Made by a program: the position numbers and the translations under genes
Shown: in pieces, positions 33,500 through 45,230 of the stretch
Layout of the letters: every line of letters begins with the position of its first letter
How positions within the stretch are numbered: the stretch's first letter is position 1
Source: Nephrocerus scutellatus
Lineage: Eukaryota > Arthropoda > Insecta > Diptera > Pipunculidae
Direction: 5' to 3'
DNA: 64,000 bases
Assembly (NCBI GenBank): GCA_947095585.1
Contig: OX352765.1
Location: forward strand, 88,682,965 to 88,746,964
The notes under the pieces: model-generated
What the model was told of the DNA's origin: nothing
Seen by the model: the letters and a program-made list of their open reading frames with translations, nothing else
The model's database searches: none

Positions 33500-33672
33500 T
33501 GACACCTTCACACGAATTGGCGAATTGCGAAGCAAGTGACAAGTTATTACTCTCGGACATTTGTCAGACATTCACGAGATGTTTGACCGTGAAAAATACT
33601 TTTGGTGTTTCCTGGGATTCGCACTAAGAACCCCCTGCTCCATGCACTTAACCACTTAGCCATGGCGCCCAC
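33500..33672 (-). mobile_element. tRNA-derived SINE, 5' part
   Basis: On the minus strand, starting near 33672: a tRNA-like head with A box TGGCTAAGTGG and B box GTGCGAATCCC about 40 bases apart. A downstream block (CACGGTCAAACATCTCG.., then TGTCCGAGAGTAATAACTTG) aligns with 57303-57440. The body after about 33525 diverges from the other copy. Confidence 0.7.
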
Positions 33673-33679
33673 ATAAAAA

Positions 33680-36600
33680 TAAATAATAAATCTAAATACT
33701 TAATATTATAAAGTTATACAAAAATATATACATATATGTATGATAGCAAAATTATTGGTTATTTGGTGCCTGTGAACGTAGTAAAATTTTATACGCCCTG
33801 ACAATAATAAAAAGCAATCCAATTGAATTGGTTGAATTTTTTTGTTGGCATTTTATAGTATCATTAAAATATTGGGAATTTATTTATTCTTCGGATACTT
33901 GTGAACAATTAAAAAAATATGTCAATTCGAATTATAATTTAATTATCATCACTTCAACGCTATAAAATTGATGGCCCTTAATGCTATTGTGCTGAAAAAG
34001 TTTTCCTAATGGCACAATAAATTCCGATAAAGTCATTTAGACATTCGCGCTATAACATTTATTTAATAGGACATAGCTTTTGTACTGAAAAATAAAAAAC
34101 TAAAGTATCTGCCTTCATTGTGCACATCATTAAGTGTTAACATTACAGTTAGAGCATAAACGAAACTGAACTGAATTGAAGTGAATTAAAAAAGTAAATG
34201 CTGCTGCTATTAATTTAATGTAATTTGATGTTAATAAAGTTGTCAAGTGGTGAAATCACCAGTAATCATCATTAGATAATACGTACGCTATCGCTCAATC
34301 AGATCTGGTTCGTATTACTCACTCAATTGTAAACTATGGATAACAACATGACTAAGATTCAAGGGAAGGAAAAACTTAACGATGGTAACCTTAACAAGTA
34401 ATTCTGGCTTCATGCAATGCATTGAGAAAGAAAAATCCAACCAAGAAAAATTTAAAATTTGGTCCTTCGAGCCGAATTTCAGAAAATCAATGTTGTAAAA
34501 TTTATAAAAGTTAAAAAAGATTAAACTGTGTTACCTAGTACTTTGATCTGACAATGGAAAACTACAGAGGAGAATTGTTAGTCTCTCAAGAAGTGGTATT
34601 GTCTATGCAGTAAAACTTGAAATTTAACTTTCGAAAAGTTGCAAGACAAATTTACAAAACTTTTCGCTAAGAAGAAGCTGTAATGTCATCTCCTTTTGTA
34701 TTATTAAACTCAGTATTTGGACCTTTAAAAACCATTAGAGTAAACCTACTTATAAGACAAAAAATGCTTTCATAATCCATCCATCGCTAATCCTTAATTA
34801 TAAGTTATTTTCTCTATATGGGATGAAAGTGGTATGAGAATTCATGCCGATTACACTTATTTCCTTCTTTTTTGTTACATGTCTTTTGATTCCGATTAAG
34901 TTCCTTATCGTAAACCATATTAAAAGTTATAAAAACTTAATTGGAATAGAAAAGAAAGTCCATCTCTGTGATGTCGTAAAAAAGTTTATAGAAAATTAAA
35001 CAAAAAGCAGTTTGCACTTTTAAGTCTTCTTCTATACAAAATATAACTTCGTTTTCATCTTTTTTATTGAAAACATACCTGTATTTATCTCTCTTTCTAA
35101 ACAAAATGCCTTACTCGTGTCCTTGTCAAAGAGTTGACAAAATTTTCTATTTTTCTCATCGCGCGAGAACAAATTAAAACTAACGACAAGGAGAAGATTT
35201 TTTTATATAAAACAATAAATTAATCATGTTGGTGTCTTCTTCGAAATGGACAGATTTTTTTTCAAAACAAAAAATTCATAAAGGACATTTTCACAAAAAA
35301 AACAATAAACAGCAATAACATTTCATTATGATTATAATAGGAGCCTTGTAATATGATAAGTGAGGATGCCTAACTAAGTAAGCATGATTTAAAGAATACA
35401 ACACATTATAATTTTAACGTAAACAAAGAACCCTGTTTGGAGGAGATTTCGTCACATGACACTTTCAGCCTCCCTCTCCGAAATAGATTGTCTTCTTGCA
35501 TCTGCATACATGAAATGCGATAATTATTCAAGGAAGGATATTGTCGAAAAGACAATATTTCATCAAGGACATATTTTTGTAGCGAAACTGCGCTTCCTGT
35601 GCTTATCCGCACTACGTAATGGGATCTTCTTTGAAAGTACAATAAAAACGATGATATCGAAAAGCGTGACTGTACACAAAGATAATTCTTTTTCTTCTTC
35701 CTCTTCTGTGTGCATATAGAAGATGATTGATGACAATCATGCTGCTTCCTGTTGCCGTACATGACACTCTACCTAAATCACCTGTCGACAGAACGATCAG
35801 AGGCCTGATAGAGATTGTGTTCAAGGTGTACAAGTGTCATTTGTTTATCATTTGCATGGTGACATTTTGGGTTCATCCGGCGGAAGAAAGACAAGAATCA
35901 TGGTTTGGTTTTGTCTTGCACATTTTGAACATAGCATGCTGGTAAGTTCTATCAGGCATAAAGCAGATGCACAATGATTTATTATGTTAGCCACTTAGAA
36001 AAGGTACAAACTTTCAGAAAGCAATTATTCAAATTTTATTACCCAGCAATGACCGTTTCTTAAGAAGTTAACGCATTCACCTTCTTTAGTTTTCCATAGT
36101 GAATTTTCTGATGACACAATCCCTGCAGTTGAGAGAGCACAATTTGTTGTTTAAAACATTTTACAAGTATATATAAAACACGATTCGAAGAGGTCAATGA
36201 ATTGTTGAAATTCAGCTCGAAGGACCAAAAATGATTTTTTTATCTCCGCTAAAATACACACGATGTAGTTCTCAATAATAAAATAAATATAATTGATATT
36301 AAAATTGCATTACAAAAATGCTCGAACTGAAAAGAGCAGGTAAAAAAAAGGAATATTTAAAAGGACTCCCCTTTAAATAATCACGTACCGTTCCATATCA
36401 CTGATAATCACTAAGCACGGTGTCATGCACCTCCATTATTGATAATTAATGCATTTGTAAATTAAAAATTGTCCTCTAGCAAAAGCTGCGATACTTTTCG
36501 CTCTATCAACACATTAGGTATTAATTTTATAAATAATTCAGCATTTTAATGAGCCGGATAATAATAACAATATTCAATGAAAAAATCAACGAATTTACAT

Positions 36601-36955
36601 AAAAAAAAATTCATTTTCAAAAATAAAGTTATTGATGCGAATAATAATGCTAATGCATAATGTCCTTTGGTGTGAATAAAATTTGTTGGTGTAAAAGTTA
36701 ATTATGTTTAAATTAATTTAAATGGAATGGAAATGAACTTACAAGTCCTATTTACAGTTAATTTTTATTAAAGCATTCCATGGAAAATATCTCCAGTTTT
36801 CGATTTCGAGCCGATGAGATCTTGTTCGACTTCACTCTACTGTTGAGTAGTAACCACGACAACCTAAAAACAAGCGCTTGGTCTGCCCAATTGTCATTTT
36901 CCATAAAAAAAAAACCCTACTGCCAATAACTGCCACATTGCTAAAGCTGAAAAAA
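33680..36955. other. non-coding AT-rich DNA
   Basis: About 3.3 kb with no supported gene. Open frames near 35406-35945 overlap in several frames on both strands and show no motif. A 20-base match to RTE-C (GATTTCGAGCCGATGAGATC) at about 36803 is too short to call. Confidence 0.5.
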
Positions 36956-36989
36956 TGCGTTTCCCATCTCAACTGGAGACCAAATCTGA

Positions 36990-37555
36990 AATTTCCAGAG
37001 GTATTACATTTATACGAAAAGTTACTTAGTTAGATGGCGCCTACAGTGCCTGCGCCTTAACTTACTTTCAAAAATCAAAAATTAAAGTCAAAAATAGTTC
37101 GAAGAATTATTCCTGGTGTAGCATCTCTCAATGTCTTCGATAGCACCCTTTTCTTGCTATTTCTTTTGCTTTTAGAAAAGCCGGTATTCTTTTCGCCTCA
37201 TATGCTCACGAGCAGCTGTCGTTCTTTTTGCAGTGGCTCTAAGTATTCCTTTTGTTTTGTTGCATGCACCTGAATTCATTCTAGACCAGTGCTTTTGTTG
37301 TGGTGGTCCGATAAAACCTAGCATTTCAGTTGCAGCGTCTCTAATGGCTTGATGACAGCGTTGCCACTGGCCCTTGACTTTTGAAGACGGCGGCTTTTGA
37401 TTTCTCGAGAAGGTGCGTAATACGCACTCGACAAAGTTTTGTGCTACAACTAGGTAGTGATCCGATTCAATGTTGACCGCTCAAAAAGTGCGGACATCTA
37501 GAATACTAGAGTCACGTCTCGCACAGATCAATTTTATTGACGGTGTTTTGATCCG
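36990..37555 (-). mobile_element. RTE-type endonuclease end and linker
   Basis: The minus strand encodes LICARRDSSILDVRTF, then NIESDHYLVVAQ (the endonuclease SDH motif), then MLGFIGPPQQKHWSRMNS, ILRATAKRTTAAREHMRRK and a basic coiled stretch ending near 37100. This matches the end of the endonuclease and the RT-proximal linker of RTE elements. It lies head-on to the RTE-C 3' end at 37562. Several stops are present. Confidence 0.6.
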
Positions 37556-37561
37556 GGATTT

Positions 37562-37745
37562 TTGAAACACGACAGCGGGGCCGGCCAAGTCTACGCTGGA
37601 AGGATGGCGTAGGCCAGGACGCCCAGAGTTTAGAGATGCAAAACTGGATGACATCGGCTCAAAATCGGGACCGGTGGAGAGACTTTTTGCGGGAGGCCAT
37701 GACCGGACCCCGGTTGTAGAGCCAAATATGATGATGATGAGGATG
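37562..37745 (+). mobile_element. RTE-C 3' end with (ATG)n tail
   Basis: Plus strand: ACACGACAGCGGGGCCGGCC.., CGCTGGAAGGATGGCGTAGG, GACATCGGCTCAAAATCGGG, ACCGGTGGAGAGACTTTTTG, then GGTTGTAGAGCCAAATATGA and a TGATGA run. It is the best-preserved example of the RTE-C C-terminus (RWKDGVGQDAQSL..RDRWRDFLREA-like) and its 3' tail. 5'-truncated. Confidence 0.8.
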
Positions 37746-37785
37746 ATGATGACGTTGATGATTATGATGATAATGATGATGAAGA
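37728..37785. repeat. (ATG)n microsatellite grown from an RTE-C tail
   Basis: An irregular ATG/GAT run of about 55 bases begins exactly at the RTE-C 3' end, so it is most simply an expanded retroelement tail. Confidence 0.8.
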
Positions 37786-37975
37786 CCAGAAAATAGAAAG
37801 AGAATGGGTCATAATATAAAGCCTTGGGGCACACGAGAGCAATCAAACTAAAGTTGCAGACGTAGCAGAATTTTAGAAAGAGAATGGGGCATAAGAATAA
37901 GCCCTGAGGCGCACCAGAGTAATCAGACCAGAAAACAGATTCATCTTTAATTGAACCTAAATATCTAGAAATCAA
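37786..37975 (-). mobile_element. CR1/Jockey RT motif B, tandemly duplicated scrap
   Basis: The minus strand encodes SDYSGAPQGLFLCPILFLKF, recognisable as the GVPQGS.LGP.LF motif. A diverged second copy (the SLIALVCPKALYYDPFSFYF reading) follows, from two DNA blocks, AGAAAGAGAATGGGTCATAA.. and AGAAAGAGAATGGGGCATAA.., about 75 bases apart. Confidence 0.55.
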
Positions 37976-37979
37976 ATCA

Positions 37980-39530
37980 GTAATTCATACAGCTATGGGT
38001 TTTATTTTGTTTGCAGAATATATAATATAGAATGTAATAATTAAAAGTTGAATAAAAATATAATTTAATCATAAAGCGACTCATCAAACCATTGATTTTT
38101 TTCAAGTTAACAAAACTTAATAGAAAAAAAGTTAACATTTAAAACTTCATGGTACACATCAGTCACATAACTTGCTTTTGGTATTTTTTCAAAAAATCAA
38201 CAATTTTTTGGATATACCAACCAATCGGGGATTTTTTTATTTTCTCTCTTGTGAGTTACACGTCCCCAGGCACAACAGGATGCACATGCACAAACAAACA
38301 ACAAAATCAAAAATCATTTTCTGTTGTTTTGAAAAGAACGAACAGACGTACGTTATACCAATGCATATATGTACCATGCAAATATTGTACATATCGTATG
38401 CATGCCTTGCCGTACGGTTGGTTTACCAAAATTCAAATCAAATACGAACATAATTTAAATTTCAATCGAATCGGATTTAATTAATACTCACAGAGGTAAA
38501 CAAGGACTCACTGTTATTTATTATGTTTATATTGGCAGTTAATTATTATCTTTGAAAGTTTATTTTAGAAATATGAAAACGCAATGGATGAAAACTACAT
38601 GGGCCAATAGAGTCATTCTGCCACAAAGCCACATAGAAAAAAGTGCTTACATCCTTTTTCTACCTCTGGTAATGTGAAATTAATATTCGTGTCAATTTCA
38701 AAACACACGTTTGCACTTTTTTTTAAAAAAAAATAAATAAATACATAATATAGCGAGCTTATTGTTTATTGAGGATTTGTTTTATCTTTTCGTTTATTTA
38801 CAACAAAAGGAGTGGAATTTAGAGCACTTTTGTTGTGTGTTTTTGGTGTAGTAGGGTTTATAAATTTAATAACAAAAAGTCTTCAATTGGAAAAAATTGT
38901 GGTAATTTTTGCTCTTTTATTAATATTTTGTTGTTTTTCTGGGACTCAAACTTCGGTCCTCCCGCTCATTGCATAATTGTGTGTTGGGTTGCAGTGTGTA
39001 GTAAAGTAGTAAGTAGATTTTCATAGAGCTTCATAATGAAAAAAAGGTTTCATATGGAGTTTTGGAGAGGTACAAATTCCTCGATCTACTAATGAATACA
39101 TAAGCAAAATAAAAAACTGAATAAGAATGAATGATCGGACTGATTGCTGTTTTCGTATCATTGTCGATCACTAAAGTACCATAAGAGAGTATCTCAAAAG
39201 ATTGATCACTAAATGTAACAATGGAATGAGGAATTTTAAGGAAATCAAAAATGAATTTGTTGTTAGTGGTGTAGAATAAGGCAAGAAGTTATTTGACATT
39301 CGATCACTAAAAAGCAAACAGTAGACGGAGGGCGGCAGGCATGGAGTTCCCGTTCGACTGATTCAAAGAATAGTTCTTTTTCATCATCTCCTCTGTATCT
39401 TCTGAATCCTCTGTAGGTGGGTGAACGTTTATGATGCTTTTTTTAAATCTGCACCGCACGCGAAGGCTGTATAGCCATTAATTTATTGCTTTAAAGCCGA
39501 TAACGGTGGGTTTCATTCTTTTGTTAACTA
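37980..39530. other. non-coding DNA
   Basis: No gene supported. Two overlapping open frames at 38149-38484 have no motif. Confidence 0.5.
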
Positions 39531-39531
39531 G

Positions 39532-39568
39532 AAACCCCACCCCGAGCGCATGATGTCTTGCATGACAG
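39532..39568 (+). repeat. 37-bp direct repeat, left of the maT element
   Basis: AAACCCCACCCCGAGCGCAT.. to GCATGACAG; matches 40695-40731 with two differences. Confidence 0.9.
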
Positions 39569-39573
39569 CTCTA

Positions 39574-40693
39574 ATACTGACTGACACGAAGTGTTACCAA
39601 AACAAAACGTCACATAATTTTTATTTTTTGATGAATTTTATTGAATCAAGTTCACAAATATTTAAATTTTCGAATTACATTAGCAGTTTTCGATTTGGCC
39701 ACCCTTAGCCGCGATTATGGCCTTCAAACGGCCGACAAAACTATTGCATGCAGCACGACGAAGCGCTTGCTTGAGATGATCGACACTTTGGTATTTTTTT
39801 GTACCAACATTGCTCTTCAAAATACCCAAAACCGAGAAATCTAGCGGATTTGCATCCGGTGAATTTGGTGGCCATTGGGCAGTGGAAATGAACCGCGGAA
39901 CGTTGTTTCTCAGCCAATCTTGATTGACGCGCGCTTTATGACACGGCGCCGAGTCCTGTTGAAATGTCCAGTCTCTGCGGCCGAAATGTTTTTGTGCCCA
40001 AGGCTTCAACGCTCCCTCCAACACATGATCTCGATAAATTTGAGCATTTTTCTTGATGCCACGGTCCAAGAAAACAAGCGGCGGCCCAAACCATCACCAT
40101 CGGCGGCGCTTGGTTTCGAGTGGCAATCCGTTGATCCAAATTTTCATTAGAACGGCCGGGCAAGTAAGTCCGGTCGTTTTGCTTGTACACATATTGCTCA
40201 ATAACGAACGGTGACTCATCGGATAAAACCAAATTCGGCAAATCGCCACTTTCGTGCAAGCGTAACAACTCCTTTGCTCTTTCCACTCTAACTTTTTTTG
40301 AGCATTGGTGAGATCATGCGTTTTTTAGAATTTCAAAGCGTTTAGTCCAATCCGGGAATGTTGCAGTGCGTTTCGGTCCACCACCATGGCGTTTTGCAAT
40401 ACTGCCAGTATAGTTATAACGATTTATGATGCGATACACAAACATTTTATTCACATGCTGATGTTTTAACTGGTTAACAATCTGCGGCTGTGGTTTTCCA
40501 GCCAAATATAGAGCAATCACACTATTACGCTTGAATTCCATTGCGGATAACTTTTTTCTGAATATTTCCCACTAAAATGCTTGTGTACGCTTGGAATGAA
40601 CTGTCATTAGTGTAAATTTTAGCGCTCTGTCTTCACTGGTTTAACAGCAATGACAGTCTGAAGTTGATAACACTTCGTGTCAGTCACCCGGTA
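39574..40693 (-). mobile_element. mariner-superfamily element, DD37D (maT) type, dead
   Basis: Inverted ends: left TACTGACTGACACGAAGTGTT, right (reverse complement) TACCGGGTGACTGACACGAA.., sharing TGACTGACACGAAGTGTTA. TA lies at each edge (about 39575 and 40692). Length is about 1.1 kb. The transposase on the minus strand is broken (see next entry). It differs from the DD41D element in ends and protein. It sits between 37-bp direct repeats that are not its own terminal repeats. Confidence 0.88.
39680..40541 (-). pseudogene. DD37D (maT) transposase pseudogene
   Basis: Minus-strand pieces: MEFKRNSVIALYLAGKPQ with the first helix-turn-helix (40541-40314), a missing stretch where the second helix-turn-helix should be, then KELLRLHESGDLPNLVLSDE (first catalytic Asp), PPMVMVWAA, a gap, IYRDHVLEGALKPWA, WTFQQDSAPCHKARV (second Asp) and NSPDANPLDFSVLGILKS (third Asp, 37 residues later). 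A C-terminal deletion removes about ten residues before RAACNSFVGRLKAI. At least two deletions and frameshifts near 40300 and 40080 inactivate it, although the three catalytic Asp codons survive. Confidence 0.88.
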
Positions 40694-40694
40694 T

Positions 40695-40731
40695 AAACCC
40701 CACCCCGAGCACATGATGTCTCGCATGACAG
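40695..40731 (+). repeat. 37-bp direct repeat, right of the maT element
   Basis: AAACCCCACCCCGAGCACAT.. to GCATGACAG, immediately after the right TA of the transposon; pairs with 39532-39568. Confidence 0.9.
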
Positions 40732-40748
40732 ACAGACAGACAGACAGG
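40727..40748. repeat. (CAGA)n microsatellite
   Basis: About five GACA/CAGA tetramers directly following the right 37-bp repeat; absent from the left copy. Confidence 0.85.
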
Positions 40749-40749
40749 G

Positions 40750-43675
40750 TATCGGCCAACTGCTGTGCAGTTCGAGCTCAATAGAGTGAGCGTACGTTCC
40801 TTGAGAAAATTCTTAAATCGTTTAGCCGTTTTCATTGCCGTGGTCGTCGTCGTTCATCAGTGTATCCGAGACTGATTTTGGTTATTGGCCTCGCGCCAAC
40901 CTTACTTTGAGGGGACCAGCCCGATCATTTTCCTGCATTGGAGGAAAATTACCGGCGGCCATCACGTGGAGGTTTGATCTTCCACTTCCACCAGTCAGAT
41001 ATAGTTACGGCCACTTGCAATTCTGAAGCATTTTGTGTTATTCCCCCTATTCTGCTAATGGCTGACCGGATCTTATCAACGTTTAATTTATTAAAATCCA
41101 GTCTTGAATATATAGAGATAAAAAAAAGGCCAGCATTGATCTCCAATCTAACGGCTTCTTCTACAAGCTAGCTATCGTAACCATTCGTCTTGTGCTTGCT
41201 ATTTTTTTTGGGAACAACTGGAAAGTCCTACAATTTAAAGCGAATGGCGAAGAGCTAGGAGTTCATTTGGTTCTTGATTCCAAAACCTTTAATAATTTCT
41301 ACGACCAAAGAAAGACATAAAAGAGTATATTACATACCGAGCGAGGAAAGTGGAGATTATCACGATGAACAATTTTTTGCGAGTAATGTACGCTATTTTT
41401 CACACGACCAAAACCGGTTTTACTGCTAAACCGGTTATGCGCAATGCGAAATTACTCTGGGAATGTGTATTCAATGTGACTGGAGTAAATAACAAAAGTA
41501 TTTTATATGTTAACTCACTAGTGTGTATAACGGCTACTTTCAAAGCTAGGTTAAAGCGTATGAAACAGTCACTTCCGTCTATGGACGTGTGGAAATTATT
41601 TAACCTGAATACTACTCAAATATTTATTGTATTTCATATACCAGAAAAAACAACAACTCTGTACGAGTACTTAACTTCCGGAATAAAAATATTGGAGACC
41701 CACCCCCACACTAAAAAAAAACCCATAATCCTGGCAAATCTCAATAAGTTGCTGCTTCTTTAAATAAACTCCATCAGCTACTAGCAAATATAATCGCCAA
41801 TAAGCTTTAATAGGATTTGTATTAAATCCTGCACTTCAGCTGCTGGTCTGCTGGTCTGCTGGTTCAACAGTCGATGAGAAATCCCAATCACTACTCCACG
41901 CAATGCACAAACTGACAAACTGCAGCAAGCAGAGGAAAAACAATGCTTAGAACATCTGAATTGAAATCATAATCATAAGAATAATAATAATACGAAGAAT
42001 CCTTATTCGGTCGTGTCATTGTTCTGCATGCACCTCGACTATTTTTTTGTGCCAACCAAAAGTCTGCCAATATTTTCCTTGTCGGTGCTCAAAGTTCAAT
42101 TTAAATTCTTTTTTTTTTTTTGCCTGTGTGCCATTCATATCTTTGTAAAACCGAAAGCAAGCAGACGACCGTTAACTACTCAGTTGAACCACCGCCTTTC
42201 GATACTCGAATACTTAGACATTCAGTCTCAGTCATATAACCTCAGCTCAGTAGTAGTTGACTGCCAGTCAATAAGAAAATTCTCATCATCTCACATTGTC
42301 GTTCCACGTCCACATAAAGTCACTTTTTCTTATCCCCGGACATTGAAAATTTTTCCATTATTATTATTATTATTACTTATTTGTACATGGACGGTGCACG
42401 TCTACTCGAAGTCGTCCTTTCGGGTACATTTGGCAGAAGATGGAAAACGCCAACCGAAATCTTCTTATTATTATATTGAAATTCCAAAGATTTGGATATT
42501 TCTCTCCTTGCTTGCCCTTCTTCATGTTCCAGCTCCTGTTGTTTTAATATGCATTCTGTGTAGAGCTTCAATCGAAGGACCTTTCTTCCGATAGTAGTTA
42601 TTAATATTTTCGCTGTCCAAATTTCTTTTCTTTTTTCGTTTTTTTTTGTATTTGCTGTAAGTGGTTTCAGAAATGCTGAAATTTTCAATAACATAAAAAA
42701 TCTTCTTTACATTGACTGGATACTTAAGCTGCTAAAGTTAAGAAGATGTTCAAAAAAAAAATGAATGAGGAAGGAAGAGACGAGTGACTCTATCTTTGCT
42801 TGAATAATTGTTCGACCGTGAATTAAGAAAACGTCCAATGAATTCCTTTTAGGGTATGGACGACAAAATTGATTTTAGGCAAATTTTTCACTGAATAAAA
42901 AAGCATACAAATTCTTCTAATATTAAAAATAAATTGCACCAGAAGCAATTAGCTTTTTCAAAGAATACATCATCAATAAAAAAAAGCAATGCTAATATAT
43001 TTGTATCAGATTTTGTAGAAAATAACAAACAAATTCCCATGAATTAAGAATAAAACGCTTTATTACTTTCATGTAATGTTTTACGTCCAAGCAATAAATT
43101 GCGGATTTTAATTCTCTCTTTAAGTTCTGTTGGAGCTATGCTTATAAATTTGACAGTTATACAATAAAAAGGAACCTATCAGGGACACAGGTTTCAGAGC
43201 TAAAAGTTGTGATTAAGATTTCGTTTTTGTGGTGTTAAATAAGAGTTCTCAACGTAGTCACCTAGGCCTAATGCTATTTATTTTACCTATTAATGATCAG
43301 AGCTTTAAGTTGTCAGCAAGGAATATATTGTATTAGAAATAGAAGACAGGCTTCTTGACTTGACTAGCATCTTGCAGGCATAGACTTAAGCAATAAGGGA
43401 CCCTTGTAGGACCTTTGCAGGAAGTACTGTACAAATCAGAAGAATTGGCAAATGTGACATATATGACTGTTAATAAATTTTAGATAGTACCAAGAATAAC
43501 AGACTCCGCTTATGTGCCAGGACAGGTAATGAAAAAACGGGAGAATTAGCAAAGAAGTGCTTTGCTCTAGACATTGGCTATATGGAAGGAGTTGACTGTC
43601 AATGATTAAGGAGCTAATTCTATCTTTCTTTACTGCTATGGCACATCTAAGGTGGAGCCGTCTGACCAATTTCGT
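40750..43675. other. non-coding DNA, two open frames of doubtful value
   Basis: No recognised gene. An open frame with ATG at 41365 runs 132 codons to 41763, and one with ATG at 42028 runs 188 codons to 42594. Neither has domain motifs. The second is phenylalanine/leucine-rich, from T-rich tracts and an ATT triplet run (about 42356-42376). A short GGTCTGCT triplication lies near 41845-41863. I treat both frames as unsupported. Confidence 0.4.
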
Positions 43676-43679
43676 CTTA

Positions 43680-45230
43680 ACAAGAGAGTTTTGACTTTCC
43701 TACTATAAACGGAGACAAAGCCAGAGTTGTGGCAATAAATACGGATCACTGGCCTCGCAAGTCTCGTGAGACCACCACTCTAACTACATATGAAATTTCT
43801 AGACGTGCTTTAGCATTCGTATTTTTAGGCCCAGATCGCTGTTATGGAGTCAATTGGAAAATAAGAGACCTTGTGAAAAAAAGTCTTATTAGACCATATT
43901 TCTATATAGAAAGGTCCTTTCCGACATCGAAAGCGCCACAAGCGCCCTGTAGGCTTGTGGACGCCTCTACGGCAGAAGTTCGGGTCTTAAAGCTAAAATG
44001 ATACATTGGTTGCATACAATGATAGTGAGACCAATTATCACGTACGCGGCCATGATATGTGCTTGAACGGACAACGGTAATTAAGCTTCAGAAGCTACAA
44101 AGAATTGCCTGTCTAGGTATAACGGGTGCCATGCACACCTGCCCTTAAACCTTAAATGATACGTTGGATGTATACCATGATGGTGAGACTATTTATCACG
44201 CATGTACGCGGCCATCGAAAGTTCTTAAACGAACAATGGTAATTAAGCTTCAGAAGCTTAAAATCCTGAAAACCTGAAAATTATTGACTCAATTTCCGAA
44301 AAAGACTTGTTTTGTACTATCCCGGACACCATGGACAGGGAGTAAAGTTTCCGCAGGTTATTTGAGGTAAAAATATTGGACCGAGCAATCTGGTCTCCAG
44401 CACTGGACAATAAAGGTCTGGTCTGGCACACAGACGGATCGAAGATTGATTATGAAGTGGGAGGTGGGGTATTCGGACCCAACATTCTTCCATTGTCCCT
44501 TATTTTACAAGCGGAACTCCATGCCATTGAGGTCTGCGCTAGGATAAACCTTAGTAAGGGTGTTATAGGCACTACGATTTATATATCTTTTAGATAGTCA
44601 GGCAGCACTGAAAGCGCTATCGTCCAACATAATGAACTCTTCATAAGTTAAATGCTGCTACGATGCACTGTAATCCCTGGCTGAGCTTAACAGGGTAAAA
44701 CTCGGTTGGATCCCTGATCACCAGTGAATTGCAGGCAACGAATATGCATATGAATTAGCCAGGGCTAGTTCAGAATCTGCGTTCTTTAGACAGGAACCTT
44801 AATGTGATGTCGACAGGGCTGCCACCACAGCGATGATTAATAAATGGGTAGGTATACTTCGTCTGGCCCACTGGGATAATAACACAGGGCTAAGACATTC
44901 CACACGGTTAAGCAGGCTCTTTTCCTATAAGGAAATCCTTGATATAGACAGGGATAGCATCAGAAAGCTAGTGAGCTTCCTCACAGGTCGCTTTGGCTTG
45001 CGATATCACCTTAGCAAAATTAATCTGGGCTCAAACATGGAATGTAGGTTCTGCTTGGAGGAGGATGAAACATCCGGGCACATTCTCTGTGACTGTCCAG
45101 GTTTGTTCTGTTTAGCGAGACGTATTTTCCACAAAGCAATATGTTCGTCTCTGCCACTAAGGACATACTATCCTTCATTAGAAAGGTAGTAAGTCTCTTA
45201 GATTAGTTACACCCAATAGATCTTTTTAGG
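43680..45230 (+). mobile_element. LOA/I-type element, RT end to 3' end
   Basis: Plus strand: the RT thumb region (PTINGDK.., VNWKIRDLVKKSLI), a duplicated MIHWL.TMIVRPIITYAA segment, RNase H (VWHTDGSKIDYEVGGGVFGP with the first Asp, LQAELHAIEVCARI with the Glu, DSQAALKAL-like, IPDHQ.IAGNEYAYELARA) and the C-terminal region (LRLAHWDNNTGLRH, FLTGRFGLRYHLSKI, CRFCLEEDE..HILCDCP). Stops at about 44596, 44640 and 44800. As in the 6-kb copy, the last RNase H motif shows Tyr (GNEYAYELA) at the usual Asp position. Truncated at the 5' side. Confidence 0.8.
43988..44260 (+). repeat. tandem duplication within the LOA-type RT region
   Basis: 43988-44096 (TTAAAGCTAAAATGATACAT.. to AATTAAGCTTCAGAAGC) is repeated at about 44145-44260 (TTAAACCTTAAATGATACGT.. 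to AATTAAGCTTCAGAAGC), roughly 88% alike, period about 160 bases. Confidence 0.85.

Noticed and set aside
33600..33672. A tRNA gene on the minus strand
   Set aside because: A and B boxes are present but no full cloverleaf could be drawn, and the sequence continues into a body shared with other copies; called a SINE head instead.
36795..36825. Short match to the RTE-C C-terminal region
   Set aside because: Only about 20 bases match; too short to call.
37481..37975. 164-codon minus-strand open frame with a poly-Ile segment
   Set aside because: It runs antisense through the (ATG)n tract and joins unrelated LINE pieces; not a gene.
41365..41763. 132-codon open frame
   Set aside because: No domain, no homology recognised, ends in a poly-K/L stretch; could be chance in AT-rich DNA. 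Kept only as a note in the intergenic entry.
42028..42594. 188-codon open frame with a Leu-rich segment that looks like a membrane helix
   Set aside because: The hydrophobic stretches come from poly-T and ATT runs; no other coding signal.
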